Of a stretch of DNA of 64,000 bases, positions 1-8,324 are shown in pieces. Positions within the stretch are counted from its first letter, which is position 1; the number at the start of each line of letters is the position of its first letter. Source of the DNA: Agrobacterium rubi TR3 = NBRC 13261 (GTDB lineage Bacteria; Pseudomonadota; Alphaproteobacteria; Rhizobiales; Rhizobiaceae); NCBI RefSeq assembly GCF_000739935.1, contig NZ_BBJU01000013.1, positions 62,001 to 126,000 of the forward strand. The letters run 5' to 3'. A program made the position numbers and the translations under genes. The notes under the pieces were generated by a model. The model was not told where the DNA came from. It did no database searches and saw nothing but the letters and a program-made list of their open reading frames with translations.

Positions 1-10
1 ATTGCTTCTC

Positions 11-1159
11 ATGACGAAGATTTCGTCGCGGCTCGTGTTTTATTTCCCCGGTTTCGATCCGCTGGATGCGGCAGCGCATCAGCGCCGCTATGAGCGCAGT
101 GCGGCGCAATCCGGCAAGACGTTCGGGGTTGATTACGAGGTCGGCGGTGTCAGCCAGACGGTTGCGGGTAGCCGTATGGATGTGATGGCCCGGCATGATG
201 GGCATGAAACGCAATCCACCATCTTCATCCATGACCATAATGATCTGATCTCGCAGCTGCGGGCGGCATCTGTGTGGAAACAGATTGGGCTTGGCTTCAA
301 GGCTGGAGCTGGGATTATCCGCGAGGGTGGGGCCTTCGCGTACTTCCGCCATGCTTGGCGATTCGGGCTGTTTTTTTTGTTTCCGTTTCTGTTGATCGCA
401 CTGGGTATCGCCGCCGCTGTGCTGATTGCAGTGCTGCCTTTGCTTGTGGGTGTTTCCGCGCTCTTCTGTCTTCTCACTGCTCCCCTTGGTTACCTCTTCT
501 TCGTGAAAGGCGTGATGCCGATTTCGGAGCGGTTTCATACGTTGCATCTGTTTGCCGACTGGCGCTTTGCACTGGCGGTGGGGCGGGACGAGGCGATGGC
601 GCGGGACTGGATCGAGGACAAGGCGCGCAGCGTGCTGGTGGCGCTGGAGCAGGCATCAGACGAGGTTCTGTTCGTTTCGCACAGCATGGGCGCAAGTCTG
701 GCGCTGGCGGTTGCTGGCCGCGTGCTGGAGCTGAAGCCGGATACGTTCGATGGTCGACGTGTTTCATTCGTGACGCTGGGTGGGGCTGCGCTTCAATGTG
801 CGCTGCTGTCCAGTGCGTCGCGGCTGCGCGCGAGCATTGGCGTGGTGGCGCGGCATGGCGATGTAAACTGGTTCGACATTCAGTGCCTGACCGACCCCAT
901 CCATCTCTACAAGTGCCACACCGCCAAGCTGACCGGGCATGGCGATGCTGGCCAGCCGAAGATTGTGCCAATCCGGTTCAAGCATTCGCTGTCCACTGAA
1001 CGCTACCAGAAAAACCGACGCAATTTTCTGCGCATGCACCGGCAATATGTGCTGGGTTCCGACCGTAAGTCCGGGTTTGATTTCACGCTGATGACGGCGG
1101 GGCCGTTGCCTGCGGCATCCTTTGCGGATCTGCGTTCCGACAAGTCTCCGGAAATGTAA
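11..1159 (+). CDS. Membrane-associated alpha/beta-hydrolase-like protein, unknown substrate
   Basis: About 382 residues from the ATG at 11; a TTG at 2 is also in frame and the gene could begin before the window. The N-terminus (FYFPGFDP) resembles the first strand of an alpha/beta hydrolase. Two adjacent hydrophobic helices lie at roughly residues 115-165. They are followed by a nucleophile-elbow motif SHSMGAS near residue 220, with Ser as the likely nucleophile. Substrate and localisation are inferred: probably an inner-membrane hydrolase. It ends at a strong hairpin terminator shared with the convergent bolA-like gene. I do not recognise a named family, so the function beyond serine hydrolase is open. 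Confidence 0.7.
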   Translation: MTKISSRLVFYFPGFDPLDAAAHQRRYERSAAQSGKTFGVDYEVGGVSQTVAGSRMDVMARHDGHETQSTIFIHDHNDLISQLRAASVWKQIGLGFKAGAGIIREGGAFAYFRHAWRFGLFFLFPFLLIALGIAAAVLIAVLPLLVGVSALFCLLTAPLGYLFFVKGVMPISERFHTLHLFADWRFALAVGRDEAMARDWIEDKARSVLVALEQASDEVLFVSHSMGASLALAVAGRVLELKPDTFDGRRVSFVTLGGAALQCALLSSASRLRASIGVVARHGDVNWFDIQCLTDPIHLYKCHTAKLTGHGDAGQPKIVPIRFKHSLSTERYQKNRRNFLRMHRQYVLGSDRKSGFDFTLMTAGPLPAASFADLRSDKSPEM

Positions 1160-1190
1160 AAGGCCTGCGCGAGGGTTCGCGCAGGCCTTT
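1159..1190 (+). terminator. Bidirectional intrinsic terminator
   Basis: A perfect 14-bp stem (1159-1172 with 1177-1190) closes a 4-nt loop. The arms begin in AAA and end in TTT, so U-runs form on both strands. It sits between the convergent hydrolase gene and the bolA-like gene and can terminate both. Confidence 0.85.
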
Positions 1191-1211
1191 GATCTTACAC
1201 TCGGACGTTGA

Positions 1212-1454
1212 TTATTCCGGTGCTGATGTCTGCAAGGCGAGAGCATGCAGAACGCCGCCCATATTGCCCTTCAAGGCGTCATAGACCATCTGGTGCTGCT
1301 GCACGCGCGTCTTGCCCTTGAAGGCTTCGGCCACGACTTCTGCTGCGTAGTGATCGCCGTCACCGGCGAGATCACGGATGGTTACCTTCGCGCCGGGAAT
1401 TCCGGCTTTGATCATGTCCTCGATGTCGCCAGGCTTCATGGGCATGGTGTTCAC
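1212..1454 (-). CDS. BolA family protein (IbaG/YrbA type)
   Basis: 80 residues, the usual size for the short BolA class. The body carries the BolA-fold signature, with GDHYAAEVV followed by the FKGKTRVQQHQMVYDAL helix segment. BolA proteins partner monothiol glutaredoxins in Fe-S cluster handling and iron sensing; that role comes from the family, not from this sequence. It starts 10 nt after the purL stop on the same strand and is probably co-transcribed with it, an arrangement usual in Rhizobiales, where grxD commonly follows. No glutaredoxin gene is present here: the bidirectional terminator at 1159-1190 closes the operon. Confidence 0.88.
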   Translation of the reverse strand: MNTMPMKPGDIEDMIKAGIPGAKVTIRDLAGDGDHYAAEVVAEAFKGKTRVQQHQMVYDALKGNMGGVLHALALQTSAPE

Positions 1455-1464
1455 TCCTCAATTC

Positions 1465-3699
1465 TTATTCTGCAGCGGCGAGAAACTCGCCATCCATGAA
1501 GTGAGGGAACCATGATTCATGGGCGTTGCGCAATTCTTTAATCTCCACGGCGCGGGCGGTACCCAGCTTTACGACAGAGCCGCCGGTCTTGCCGATGACA
1601 GTGACGGAAACGCCAGCCGCCGCAGCACGGGATTTCAGCGTTTCGAGTTCCGCTTGGCGAATAGTGAGCACGTAGCGGCCTTGATCTTCGCCGTAGAATG
1701 TCGCGACGGGGTTGTGGCCTTCGACCGCATCCACAGTGGCACCAATGTCCGATGCAATGGCCATTTCGGCGACGGCGAGAGCGAGGCCACCGGACGAGCA
1801 ATCGTGGACGGCAGTCGTCAGACCATCGGTGATGACTGAGCGAACGAAATCGCCGGTCTTCTTTTCATGCGCCAGATCCACATGCGGGGCAGGGCCATCG
1901 GTGCGGCCATGGACGTCGCGCATGTAGACAGACTGCGCGATGTGGGTGCCAAGACCATCAGGCGCACCTGCAAGCAGAATGACCTCGTCGCTGGCTGCAA
2001 AGCGGATGCGGGCCATCTTGGCCCAATCGGCCAACAGGCCGACGCCGCCTATGGTTGGCGTCGGGAGAATGGCCTGACCGTTGGTCTCGTTGTAAAGCGA
2101 GACATTGCCGGACACGATCGGGAATTCAAGCGCAAGGCAGGCTTCGCCGATGCCCTTGATGGCATGGACGAGTTGGCTCATGATCTCGGGCTTTTCGGGG
2201 TTGCCGAAGTTCAGGTTATCGGTTGCGGCCAGCGGCAATGCGCCTGTAGCCGTGATGTTGCGCCAGCATTCGGCCACGGCCTGCTTGCCGCCTTCGAAGG
2301 CGTCAGCTTCCACGTAGCGTGGCGTCACATCAGACGAGAAAGCGAGCGCCTTTGTGGCGTGGCCTTCGACGCGGACAACACCGGCGTCACCGCCCGGTAA
2401 CTGCAAGGAATTGCCCTGGATTAGCGTGTCGTACTGCTCGTAAACCCAGCGGCGAGACGAGTTGTTGGCGGAACCGACGAGCTTGAGCAATGCATCGGCG
2501 ATATCTGCATCCGGCACGTCGTCTTGCGCCAACGGTGCAGGCACCTTGGCAGGCGTCCATGGACGATCATATTCCGGGGCTTCGTCGCCCAGCTCCTTGA
2601 TCGGCAGGTTGGCGACTTCTTCGCCATTGTGCAGAACGCGGAAGCGCAGATCGTCAGTCGTCTTGCCGACGATGGCGAAGTCCAGACCCCACTTGACGAA
2701 GATCGCCTTGGCGACCTCTTCCTTGGAAGGCTCGAGAACCATGAGCATGCGCTCCTGGCTTTCCGACAGCATCATTTCGTAGGCGGTCATGCGCTCTTCG
2801 CGAACCGGAACCTGATCGAGGTTCAGTTCGATGCCGAGATCGCCCTTGGCGCCCATTTCGACGGCGGAGCAGGTGAGGCCAGCGGCACCCATATCCTGAA
2901 TGGCGATGACAGCACCCGTCTTCATCAGTTCGAGGCAGGCTTCCAGCAGGCACTTTTCGGTGAAGGGGTCGCCGACCTGAACGGTGGGGCGCTTTTCCTC
3001 GATGGATTCGTCGAATTCGGCAGATGCCATGGTAGCGCCGCCAACACCATCACGGCCCGTCTTTGCGCCGAGGTAGACGACCGGCAGGCCAACGCCCTTG
3101 GCTTCCGACAGGAAGATGGCGTCGGATTTTGCGAGGCCCGCTGCAAAGGCGTTGACGAGGATGTTGCCGTTATAGCGTGCGTCGAACTCGACCTCGCCGC
3201 CGACCGTCGGAACGCCGAAGGAGTTGCCGTAACCGCCGACACCGGCGACGACGCCAGCCACGAGGTGGCGGGTCTTCGGGTGGTCGGGCGCGCCGAAGCG
3301 CAGTGCGTTCATGGCAGCGATGGGCCGTGCACCCATGGTGAACACGTCGCGAAGAATGCCGCCGACGCCGGTGGCCGCGCCCTGATAGGGTTCGATGTAG
3401 GACGGGTGGTTGTGGCTTTCCATCTTGAAGACGACGACATCGCCATCATCGATATCCACGACGCCTGCGTTTTCGCCAGGGCCCTGAACGACGCGCGGGC
3501 CTGTGGTCGGCAGGGTCTTCAGCCATTTCTTGGAAGACTTGTAGGAGCAGTGCTCGTTCCACATGGCGGAGAAGATGCCAAGCTCGGTAAAGCTCGGCTC
3601 GCGTCCGATGAGGTCGAGAATGCGCTGGTATTCATCGGGCTTGAGCCCATGGGATGCAATGAGTTCCGGGGTGATCTGGATATGATTTGGAAGTGTCAT
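1465..3699 (-). CDS. purL: Phosphoribosylformylglycinamidine synthase large subunit PurL
   Basis: 744 residues from the ATG at 3699, which begins MTLPNH as in related PurL proteins; a GTG three codons upstream is possible. It is the small-type FGAM synthase subunit, converting FGAR, ATP and glutamine-derived ammonia to FGAM in purine synthesis. Visible signatures include [14 protein letters not shown] near the N-terminus, the ESHNHPS motif and a Gly-rich GAATGVGGI loop. This form has no glutaminase domain and works only in a complex with PurQ and PurS, both encoded about 2.5-3.5 kb upstream on the same strand. A hairpin at 3761-3789 lies in its leader. The gene is intact. Confidence 0.97.
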   Translation of the reverse strand: MTLPNHIQITPELIASHGLKPDEYQRILDLIGREPSFTELGIFSAMWNEHCSYKSSKKWLKTLPTTGPRVVQGPGENAGVVDIDDGDVVVFKMESHNHPSYIEPYQGAATGVGGILRDVFTMGARPIAAMNALRFGAPDHPKTRHLVAGVVAGVGGYGNSFGVPTVGGEVEFDARYNGNILVNAFAAGLAKSDAIFLSEAKGVGLPVVYLGAKTGRDGVGGATMASAEFDESIEEKRPTVQVGDPFTEKCLLEACLELMKTGAVIAIQDMGAAGLTCSAVEMGAKGDLGIELNLDQVPVREERMTAYEMMLSESQERMLMVLEPSKEEVAKAIFVKWGLDFAIVGKTTDDLRFRVLHNGEEVANLPIKELGDEAPEYDRPWTPAKVPAPLAQDDVPDADIADALLKLVGSANNSSRRWVYEQYDTLIQGNSLQLPGGDAGVVRVEGHATKALAFSSDVTPRYVEADAFEGGKQAVAECWRNITATGALPLAATDNLNFGNPEKPEIMSQLVHAIKGIGEACLALEFPIVSGNVSLYNETNGQAILPTPTIGGVGLLADWAKMARIRFAASDEVILLAGAPDGLGTHIAQSVYMRDVHGRTDGPAPHVDLAHEKKTGDFVRSVITDGLTTAVHDCSSGGLALAVAEMAIASDIGATVDAVEGHNPVATFYGEDQGRYVLTIRQAELETLKSRAAAAGVSVTVIGKTGGSVVKLGTARAVEIKELRNAHESWFPHFMDGEFLAAAE

Positions 3700-3760
3700 A
3701 GGTCTCACGGGGTTCGAGCCGGTACGGGAGTTTCCGGTTCTTTACCGCAAGAGACGGGAA

Positions 3761-3789
3761 GGTGCGACAGGAAAATGTCCTGACGCACC
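3761..3789 (-). terminator. Hairpin between the MocR gene and purL
   Basis: A 6-bp outer stem (3761-3766 with 3784-3789), one mismatch, then a 5-bp inner stem (3768-3772 with 3778-3782) around a 5-nt loop. It lies 45-73 nt after the stop of the MocR-type gene and 60-90 nt before purL. No strong U-run follows on the minus strand, so it may be a weak terminator or a purL leader structure. Confidence 0.45.
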
Positions 3790-3833
3790 GGCAAAATCGC
3801 CCTTAACCCCGGTTTTCAGACCGTGTTTCGGTA

Positions 3834-5252
3834 TCAGGCCACGCCTTCATACCCGGCAGAGCCGTTGTCCAGCAGTTGCCGCAGAATGCCAAAGGCGTCG
3901 GTGAGTTCGGAGCGGGTTCTGGGTGCGGAAAAACTGATGCGGACGCGGTGGAAGACTTTTTCCGAACGCCCGGCTTTGAACTCATCCTCGTCATCGATGA
4001 GAATGCCTTCCTTCATCGCCGCACTGCGGAAGGTGCCCGATAGCCACGGCTCCGGCAGCTTGAGCCAGAGGAAGGGAATGTCCGGCATCGAATTGAATTC
4101 GAAATTGGCGAAGGTTTCGCGGGCGATCAGCTCGCGGGCATTGATCTCGTCTGTGACGTCTCTGCGGATATCATGCGCATCGCCGCTATTGACCATGCGG
4201 GCGCAGAGTTCGGCCAGCAGGAAGGGAAGGCCGCCGGTCATCATGGCGTGGGAAATGCGGATGCGCGACGCGAAATTCGAGGGGCAGGCGACCCAACCGC
4301 CACGCACGCCGGCGGACACGGATTTCGACAGGCCGCCCACGACAAAGGTGAGGTCGGGCGCGAACTGCGCAATCATCGGCGGCTGGTTGCTGACCATGGC
4401 GCCGTAGAGATTATCTTCGATGATCCAGACATTGTATCGGTGAGCGATATCGGCAATGGCGCGACGGCGCTCCTCGGGCAGCACGGCGCAGGTCGGGTTC
4501 TGGCCTGTCGGCATGAGGAAGACCATCTTCGGATGCTGCTGTGCGCAGACCCGTTCGAAATCTTCGGGGATGATGCCCTGCTCGTCGCTCTCCACGACAG
4601 ATGCACGGCGACCGGCCAGAATGGCAGCGCGGGCAATCTGGGAATAGGTGACGGGTTCGAACACGATCCGGTCGCCCGGCGAGGTCATGGCGGTGATGAC
4701 GCCCATGATCGCGGCATGCGCACCCAGCGTTGGGACAATGTTGTCCGCCACAGGTGACCAGTCACCCTGGCTCAGCCATCGAACACCGGCCTGCGCCCAT
4801 TCCTGCGGGAATGCCCGTGCATAGTCGGTGATCTGGAGCGAGCAGTCTCTGACGATATCGGCGATGTGTCGGTCGATCAGCAGGTTCTGGCCGATGTCCG
4901 ATGCGGCGGTGGTGTTCAGGCGATATTTGTTGGGCGTGTCAGAGGTGGGCCGCGTGCCGCCGAAGGAGGCAACCGCGCGTTCCAGCTTCGCGGTAGGGCT
5001 GGGCGTGATGCTGGTGTTTACATAGGTGCCACGACCGACTTCGCCGCTGACGAGGCCACGCTCATGAATGAGCGCATAGGCGCGGCTGATCGTGCCGATT
5101 GTCACCCCCAGATCGAAGGCAAGGTTTCTCTGCGGCGGCAGCTTTGCGCCAGCGGAAAGGGTGCCGTCGGAGATCGCGGCTTCGATGCTGTCTGCGAGCT
5201 TGATGTAAAGCGGGCCTGTGCCGGTGGAGAGGTCTGGAATCCAATTTGTCAT
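3834..5252 (-). CDS. MocR/GabR-type regulator: GntR DNA-binding domain fused to a PLP aminotransferase fold
   Basis: 472 residues. Residues about 14-78 form a GntR winged helix (KLPPQRNLAFDLGV, then TISRAYA). Residues about 110-460 form a class I aminotransferase-like domain with the PLP-site residues visible: GQNPT (Asn252), Asp280 in IIEDNLYG, and Lys310 in GGLSKS. MocR proteins sense PLP or an amino-compound and regulate a divergent gene. Here the divergent gene is the DUF1127 gene starting near 5346, and the spacer is full of TACAAT/ATTGTA repeats that look like an operator. Effector and target are inferred; autoregulation is usual in the family. It sits inside the purine block without an obvious purine link. 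Confidence 0.88.
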   Translation of the reverse strand: MTNWIPDLSTGTGPLYIKLADSIEAAISDGTLSAGAKLPPQRNLAFDLGVTIGTISRAYALIHERGLVSGEVGRGTYVNTSITPSPTAKLERAVASFGGTRPTSDTPNKYRLNTTAASDIGQNLLIDRHIADIVRDCSLQITDYARAFPQEWAQAGVRWLSQGDWSPVADNIVPTLGAHAAIMGVITAMTSPGDRIVFEPVTYSQIARAAILAGRRASVVESDEQGIIPEDFERVCAQQHPKMVFLMPTGQNPTCAVLPEERRRAIADIAHRYNVWIIEDNLYGAMVSNQPPMIAQFAPDLTFVVGGLSKSVSAGVRGGWVACPSNFASRIRISHAMMTGGLPFLLAELCARMVNSGDAHDIRRDVTDEINARELIARETFANFEFNSMPDIPFLWLKLPEPWLSGTFRSAAMKEGILIDDEDEFKAGRSEKVFHRVRISFSAPRTRSELTDAFGILRQLLDNGSAGYEGVA

Positions 5253-5255
5253 GGT

Positions 5256-5386
5256 GACAATATATGCATTGTGTTCATTGTATTGTCAATTGTATCTGTA
5301 TTGAAACAGTTAGATGAAAGGCGCTTCCGCGTTGATAGGTACAATATGCTCAAGATGGATCAATACAATCAGACAATAGATACAAT
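5256..5386. promoter_or_regulatory. Putative MocR operator: clustered TACAAT/ATTGTA repeats
   Basis: ATTGTA occurs at 5277-5282 and 5289-5294, and TACAAT at 5340-5345, 5364-5369 and 5381-5386, with extra partial copies (GACAATA at 5256 and 5372). The two groups are on opposite strands and flank the divergent promoter region. MocR-type proteins bind paired direct repeats between themselves and their target, so this is the likely binding region. Assignment is by position and pattern only. Confidence 0.5.
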
Positions 5387-5645
5387 GTATCCCGATGGCT
5401 ATCAGCGCGAACGTATTTTTCGCGATGCGGGCGATATGGTCGATCCGAATTCGGCGGCTGTTGTCACAGGTTTTGTCGGGCGATGGATTGCGGCGATTGT
5501 GTCTTGGCAGAGCAAGCGGTCGGGCAGGCTGGCGCTTCGGGAATTGTCGGATGAGCAATTGTGCGACATCGGCATTACTCGAGAGCAGGCAATGCAGGAG
5601 GCGCAAAAGGCGGGGTTGTCATCCTGGCCTCCACGCGCTCTTTAA
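5346..5645 (+). CDS. DUF1127 domain small protein
   Basis: 99 residues from the ATG at 5346; other in-frame ATGs at 5355, 5385 and 5436 are possible, and no start has a strong Shine-Dalgarno sequence. The C-terminal half holds the DUF1127 pattern LRELSDEQLCDIGITREQA, preceded by an amphipathic helix (FVGRWIAAIVSW). If the first ATG is used, three TACAAT repeats of the putative operator fall at or inside the coding start, which favours a later start such as 5436 (69 residues, nearer the usual DUF1127 size). DUF1127 proteins in Agrobacterium are implicated in small-RNA, phosphate and carbon regulation, but this member's role is unknown. It is divergent from the MocR gene and ends at a clear terminator. 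Confidence 0.75.
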   Translation: MLKMDQYNQTIDTMYPDGYQRERIFRDAGDMVDPNSAAVVTGFVGRWIAAIVSWQSKRSGRLALRELSDEQLCDIGITREQAMQEAQKAGLSSWPPRAL

Positions 5646-5713
5646 ATTCATGAGTTTTCCTGCCGCAATGCGGGGCCGAGTTCCCCCGGCCTTGCACCCA
5701 ATTGTCGGCAGAG

Positions 5714-5757
5714 CCCGCCATGTGCCAGTCCCAACCGGCACTGGCGGGTTTCTTGTT
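5714..5757 (+). terminator. Terminator of the DUF1127 gene
   Basis: CCCGCCA pairs with TGGCGGG and, after a one-base bulge, GTGCC pairs with GGCAC. The stem runs from 5714 to 5748 and is followed by a T-rich tail (TTTCTTGTTT). Confidence 0.8.
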
Positions 5758-6171
5758 TCAAGAGCAGCCCTTGCCGCCATTGGCCCAGCGCTTCACGTCT
5801 GTGGAAATGCGTGCGGCGTGAGGTTCGTTCATGGCAGGGCCGAAGGCATCGACCTTGGCTGGATTGCCTTCCGCCTGAACAACGAGCATGGGGCGCGATT
5901 CAGGGCTGTTGCGCGGCACCAGCAGAATGCGGGGACGACCGGAGAAGGAGTTAAGCTCAGGCGCAAGGCGATAGGCCTTGAAAGCGGGGTCGCCAGATTT
6001 GAACCAGCAGGCATTGGCACCCAGCGCCACGCGTTCCATGACAGGCAAGGCCGCCTGCGATGCGGACGATGATGCGGCTGGTTTTCTTTCGGACTGGCAA
6101 GCGGCCAGCGAGAGCGCGACGAGGCCGAGGCCTGCAATGTTCAAGACGTGACGAAGGGGCAGGCGGTTCAT
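5758..6171 (-). CDS. Small predicted lipoprotein, unknown function
   Basis: 137 residues with a classic lipoprotein signal: a positively charged N-terminus, a hydrophobic stretch, then the lipobox LAAC at residues 22-25, so Cys25 should be lipidated. The mature protein is short, soluble and has two more Cys residues (one near residue 59, one next to the C-terminus) that could form a disulfide. I recognise no domain. It follows purQ on the same strand but is separated from it by an 11-bp terminator hairpin, so it is probably transcribed separately or by read-through. Confidence 0.75.
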   Translation of the reverse strand: MNRLPLRHVLNIAGLGLVALSLAACQSERKPAASSSASQAALPVMERVALGANACWFKSGDPAFKAYRLAPELNSFSGRPRILLVPRNSPESRPMLVVQAEGNPAKVDAFGPAMNEPHAARISTDVKRWANGGKGCS

Positions 6172-6197
6172 CGCTTCAATCCATGAAAGTGGAATAC

Positions 6198-6225
6198 AAC
6201 AAAGCCGGTGTAACCCGGCTTTGTT
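6198..6225 (-). terminator. Terminator downstream of purQ
   Basis: A perfect 11-bp stem (6198-6208 with 6215-6225) around a 6-nt loop, lying 5 nt after the purQ stop. The minus-strand continuation is T-rich. It marks the end of the purC-purS-purQ operon. Confidence 0.8.
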
Positions 6226-6230
6226 AATAT

Positions 6231-6902
6231 TTACGCTGCGATGACACCGAGTGCGGAAGCAAATATGCCGCGCCCATCATTGCCGCCATGGGCGGCTTCG
6301 ATGAGGTTTTCCGGGTGCGGCATCATGCCCAGTACATTGCCCTTGGCGTTGATAACGCCAGCGATGTCGTTGAGCGAACCGTTCGGGTTGGTGCCTTCGG
6401 CATAACGGAACACGACCTGGCCGTTATCTTCAAGAGCCTTGAGCTGTTCCTGCTCAACGAAGTAGTTGCCATCATGGTGGGCGACAGGCGAGCGGATGAT
6501 CTGGCCCTTGTCGTAGGCACGGGTGAATTCGGTGTCGTTGTTGACGACTTGGAGCTTCACTTCACGGCAGACGAATTTGAGCGATGCGTTGCGCATCAGG
6601 GCGCCTGGCAACATGCCTGCCTCGACCAGAATCTGGAAGCCGTTGCAGACACCTAGAACCTTCACGCCCTGTTCAGCCTTTTCGCGGATGGCCTGCATGA
6701 CGGGCATGCGCGCGGCAATGGCGCCGCAACGCAGGTAGTCACCATAGGAGAAGCCACCGGGGATGACGATCAGATCGACATCGGGGATTTCGGTTTCGGT
6801 CTGCCAGATCGTGACGGGTGCCTTGCCGGAAATCCGTGTCAAAGCCGCGATCATGTCACGGTCGCGATTGAGGCCCGGAAGCTGGACGACTGCGGATTTC
6901 AT
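6231..6902 (-). CDS. purQ: Phosphoribosylformylglycinamidine synthase glutaminase subunit PurQ
   Basis: 223 residues, a class I glutamine amidotransferase that feeds ammonia to PurL. The nucleophile is Cys86 in GVCNGFQ, and the partner residues His196 and Glu198 lie in MMPHPEN. The first residues [10 protein letters not shown] and the [12 protein letters not shown] segment are typical of the free-standing PurQ found with PurS. The gene begins 18 nt after the purS stop, so it is almost certainly in one operon with purC and purS. It is intact, unlike its neighbour purS. A polar effect of the purS nonsense codon on purQ expression is conceivable. Confidence 0.97.
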   Translation of the reverse strand: MKSAVVQLPGLNRDRDMIAALTRISGKAPVTIWQTETEIPDVDLIVIPGGFSYGDYLRCGAIAARMPVMQAIREKAEQGVKVLGVCNGFQILVEAGMLPGALMRNASLKFVCREVKLQVVNNDTEFTRAYDKGQIIRSPVAHHDGNYFVEQEQLKALEDNGQVVFRYAEGTNPNGSLNDIAGVINAKGNVLGMMPHPENLIEAAHGGNDGRGIFASALGVIAA

Positions 6903-6920
6903 GGGGGCGGCTCCTGAGCG

Positions 6921-7160
6921 TCAGAGAATAGCGATAGAGTAGTTTTCGATCACCGTGTTGGCGAGCAGCTTTTCGCACATCGCCTTCAGGTCGGTTTCGG
7001 CCTTTGCCGCGTCGCCGTTCAGTTCCAGATCGAAGACCTTGCCCTGACGGACCTGGCCGACGCCATCGAAACCGAGGCTGCCGAGCGCGCCTTCGATTGC
7101 CTTACCCTACGGATCGAGAACGCCGTTCTTCAGCGTAACAGTCACCCGTGCCTTGATCAC
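6921..7160 (-). pseudogene. purS: FGAM synthase small subunit PurS, interrupted by an in-frame TAG at codon 18
   Basis: Reading the minus strand from GTG (7160-7158) gives VIKARVTVTLKNGVLDP, then TAG at 7109-7107. The same frame continues through GKAIEGALGSLGFDGVG and on to the natural TGA at 6923-6921. Without the stop it is a normal 79-residue PurS, the dimeric adaptor that bridges PurL and PurQ. The family residue after LDP is usually Gln, and CAG to TAG is a single transition (plus strand G to A at 7109). No frameshift or other damage is visible, and it sits in the correct place between purC (17-nt gap) and purQ. As written, only a 17-residue peptide is made. It is either a fresh nonsense mutation or a base error. 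Confidence 0.9.
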
Positions 7161-7177
7161 CTGTTGCTCTCCTGAAT

Positions 7178-7942
7178 TTACTTGACCAGAACCGGGCCGG
7201 TGCCACGGATCGGTTCATTTTCGTTGATGATGCCGAGACGGCGCGCGACTTCCGAATAGGCTTCCAGAAGCCCACCCATATCGCGGCGAAAACGGTCCTT
7301 GTCCATCTTTTCCTGCGTCTCGATGTCCCACAGGCGGCAGCTATCGGGGGAAATCTCGTCAGCCAGAATGATGCGCATCATATCGCCTTCGTAAAGGCGA
7401 CCGCATTCGATCTTGAAATCGACCAGCTGAATGCCGACGCCGAGGAAAAGGCCCGACAGGAAGTCGTTGACGCGGATGGCGAGTGCCATGATGTCATCGA
7501 GTTCCGCAGGGTTCGCCCAGCCGAAAGCGGTGATGTGCTCTTCGGACACCATAGGGTCTTCGAGCGCGTCCGACTTGTAATAGAACTCGATGATGGACCG
7601 CGGCAGAACCACGCCTTCATCGATACCCAGCCTTTTGGAGAGCGAGCCAGCGGCCACGTTGCGCACGACGATCTCAAGCGGGATCATCTCCACTTCCTTG
7701 ATCAACTGCTCGCGCATGTTGAGGCGGCGGATGAAGTGCGTGGGAATGCCGATCTTGTTGAGGTGCGTGAACAGATATTCCGAAATACGGTTGTTCAGAA
7801 CGCCCTTTCCATCGATGACTTCGTGCTTTTTCTTGTTGAAGGCGGTTGCGTCGTCCTTGAAGAACTGGATGAGAGTTCCTGGCTCTGGACCTTCGTAAAG
7901 GATCTTGGCCTTGCCTTCGTAAATACGGCGGCGACGGTTCAT
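7178..7942 (-). CDS. purC: Phosphoribosylaminoimidazole-succinocarboxamide synthase (SAICAR synthetase)
   Basis: 254 residues from the ATG at 7942 ([18 protein letters not shown]), the conserved beginning of bacterial PurC; the reading frame is open further upstream to 8029 but that extension is unlike the family. It joins aspartate to CAIR using ATP. Conserved features include IYEGKAK near the N-terminus, the [10 protein letters not shown] strand and DFKIECG, a metal/nucleotide-binding segment. It is first in the purC-purS-purQ operon, with only 17 nt before purS. Length is standard. Confidence 0.96.
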   Translation of the reverse strand: MNRRRRIYEGKAKILYEGPEPGTLIQFFKDDATAFNKKKHEVIDGKGVLNNRISEYLFTHLNKIGIPTHFIRRLNMREQLIKEVEMIPLEIVVRNVAAGSLSKRLGIDEGVVLPRSIIEFYYKSDALEDPMVSEEHITAFGWANPAELDDIMALAIRVNDFLSGLFLGVGIQLVDFKIECGRLYEGDMMRIILADEISPDSCRLWDIETQEKMDKDRFRRDMGGLLEAYSEVARRLGIINENEPIRGTGPVLVK

Positions 7943-8324
7943 ATCAGCAAATCTCTTGGTTGGCGCCGGATGGACGGCGTTCGTTTCGTGTCTTGAAGCG
8001 GTCCCATAACGGAAAAGAAGCCATTCCACAATGAGGATGGGGCCGCGTTCGCTTCAATTGTGGCCCTTGCGTGCTGCTGGCGCGAGACGGTCGTCTCGCC
8101 GTCGGGCCTTTTCAACAGGTTTATTTCTACCGAAAAACAATTCCGGCAGAGAGTGCGATAATAACAAGCAGTAAAACACGGCTAAATTTATGCCGATGCT
8201 GAAAAAAGTGCAAAAATATTCATGACGCGCAGCAGGATTTTTCCTGCGCATTTGTGGCGGATTGTTCAGGGACTTCTCGGGTTGATTGATCCGTGTATTC
8301 TTTTGCAGCGGACCGAGCCATCCT
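7943..8324. other. 382-nt intergenic region: purC leader and two hairpins
   Basis: No convincing gene. A 65-codon minus-strand ORF (8054-8251) has no recognisable domain and is not called. A perfect palindrome with 8-bp arms (GCGAGACG/CGTCTCGC) lies near 8091-8109. A hairpin with CAGGA/TCCTG arms and GCG/CGC closure near 8226-8251 lies downstream of the GGDEF-EAL gene on the minus strand and may end that transcript. The AT-rich stretch 8120-8225 is a plausible site for the purC promoter. Confidence 0.5.

Noticed and set aside
2524..3783. 419-codon plus-strand frame opposite purL
   Set aside because: Antisense shadow of purL; no domain and no sensible start.
8054..8251. 65-codon minus-strand ORF upstream of purC
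   Set aside because: No recognised domain, no clear ribosome binding site, and the region contains hairpins. Another small gene is often found here in relatives, but this frame does not resemble it.
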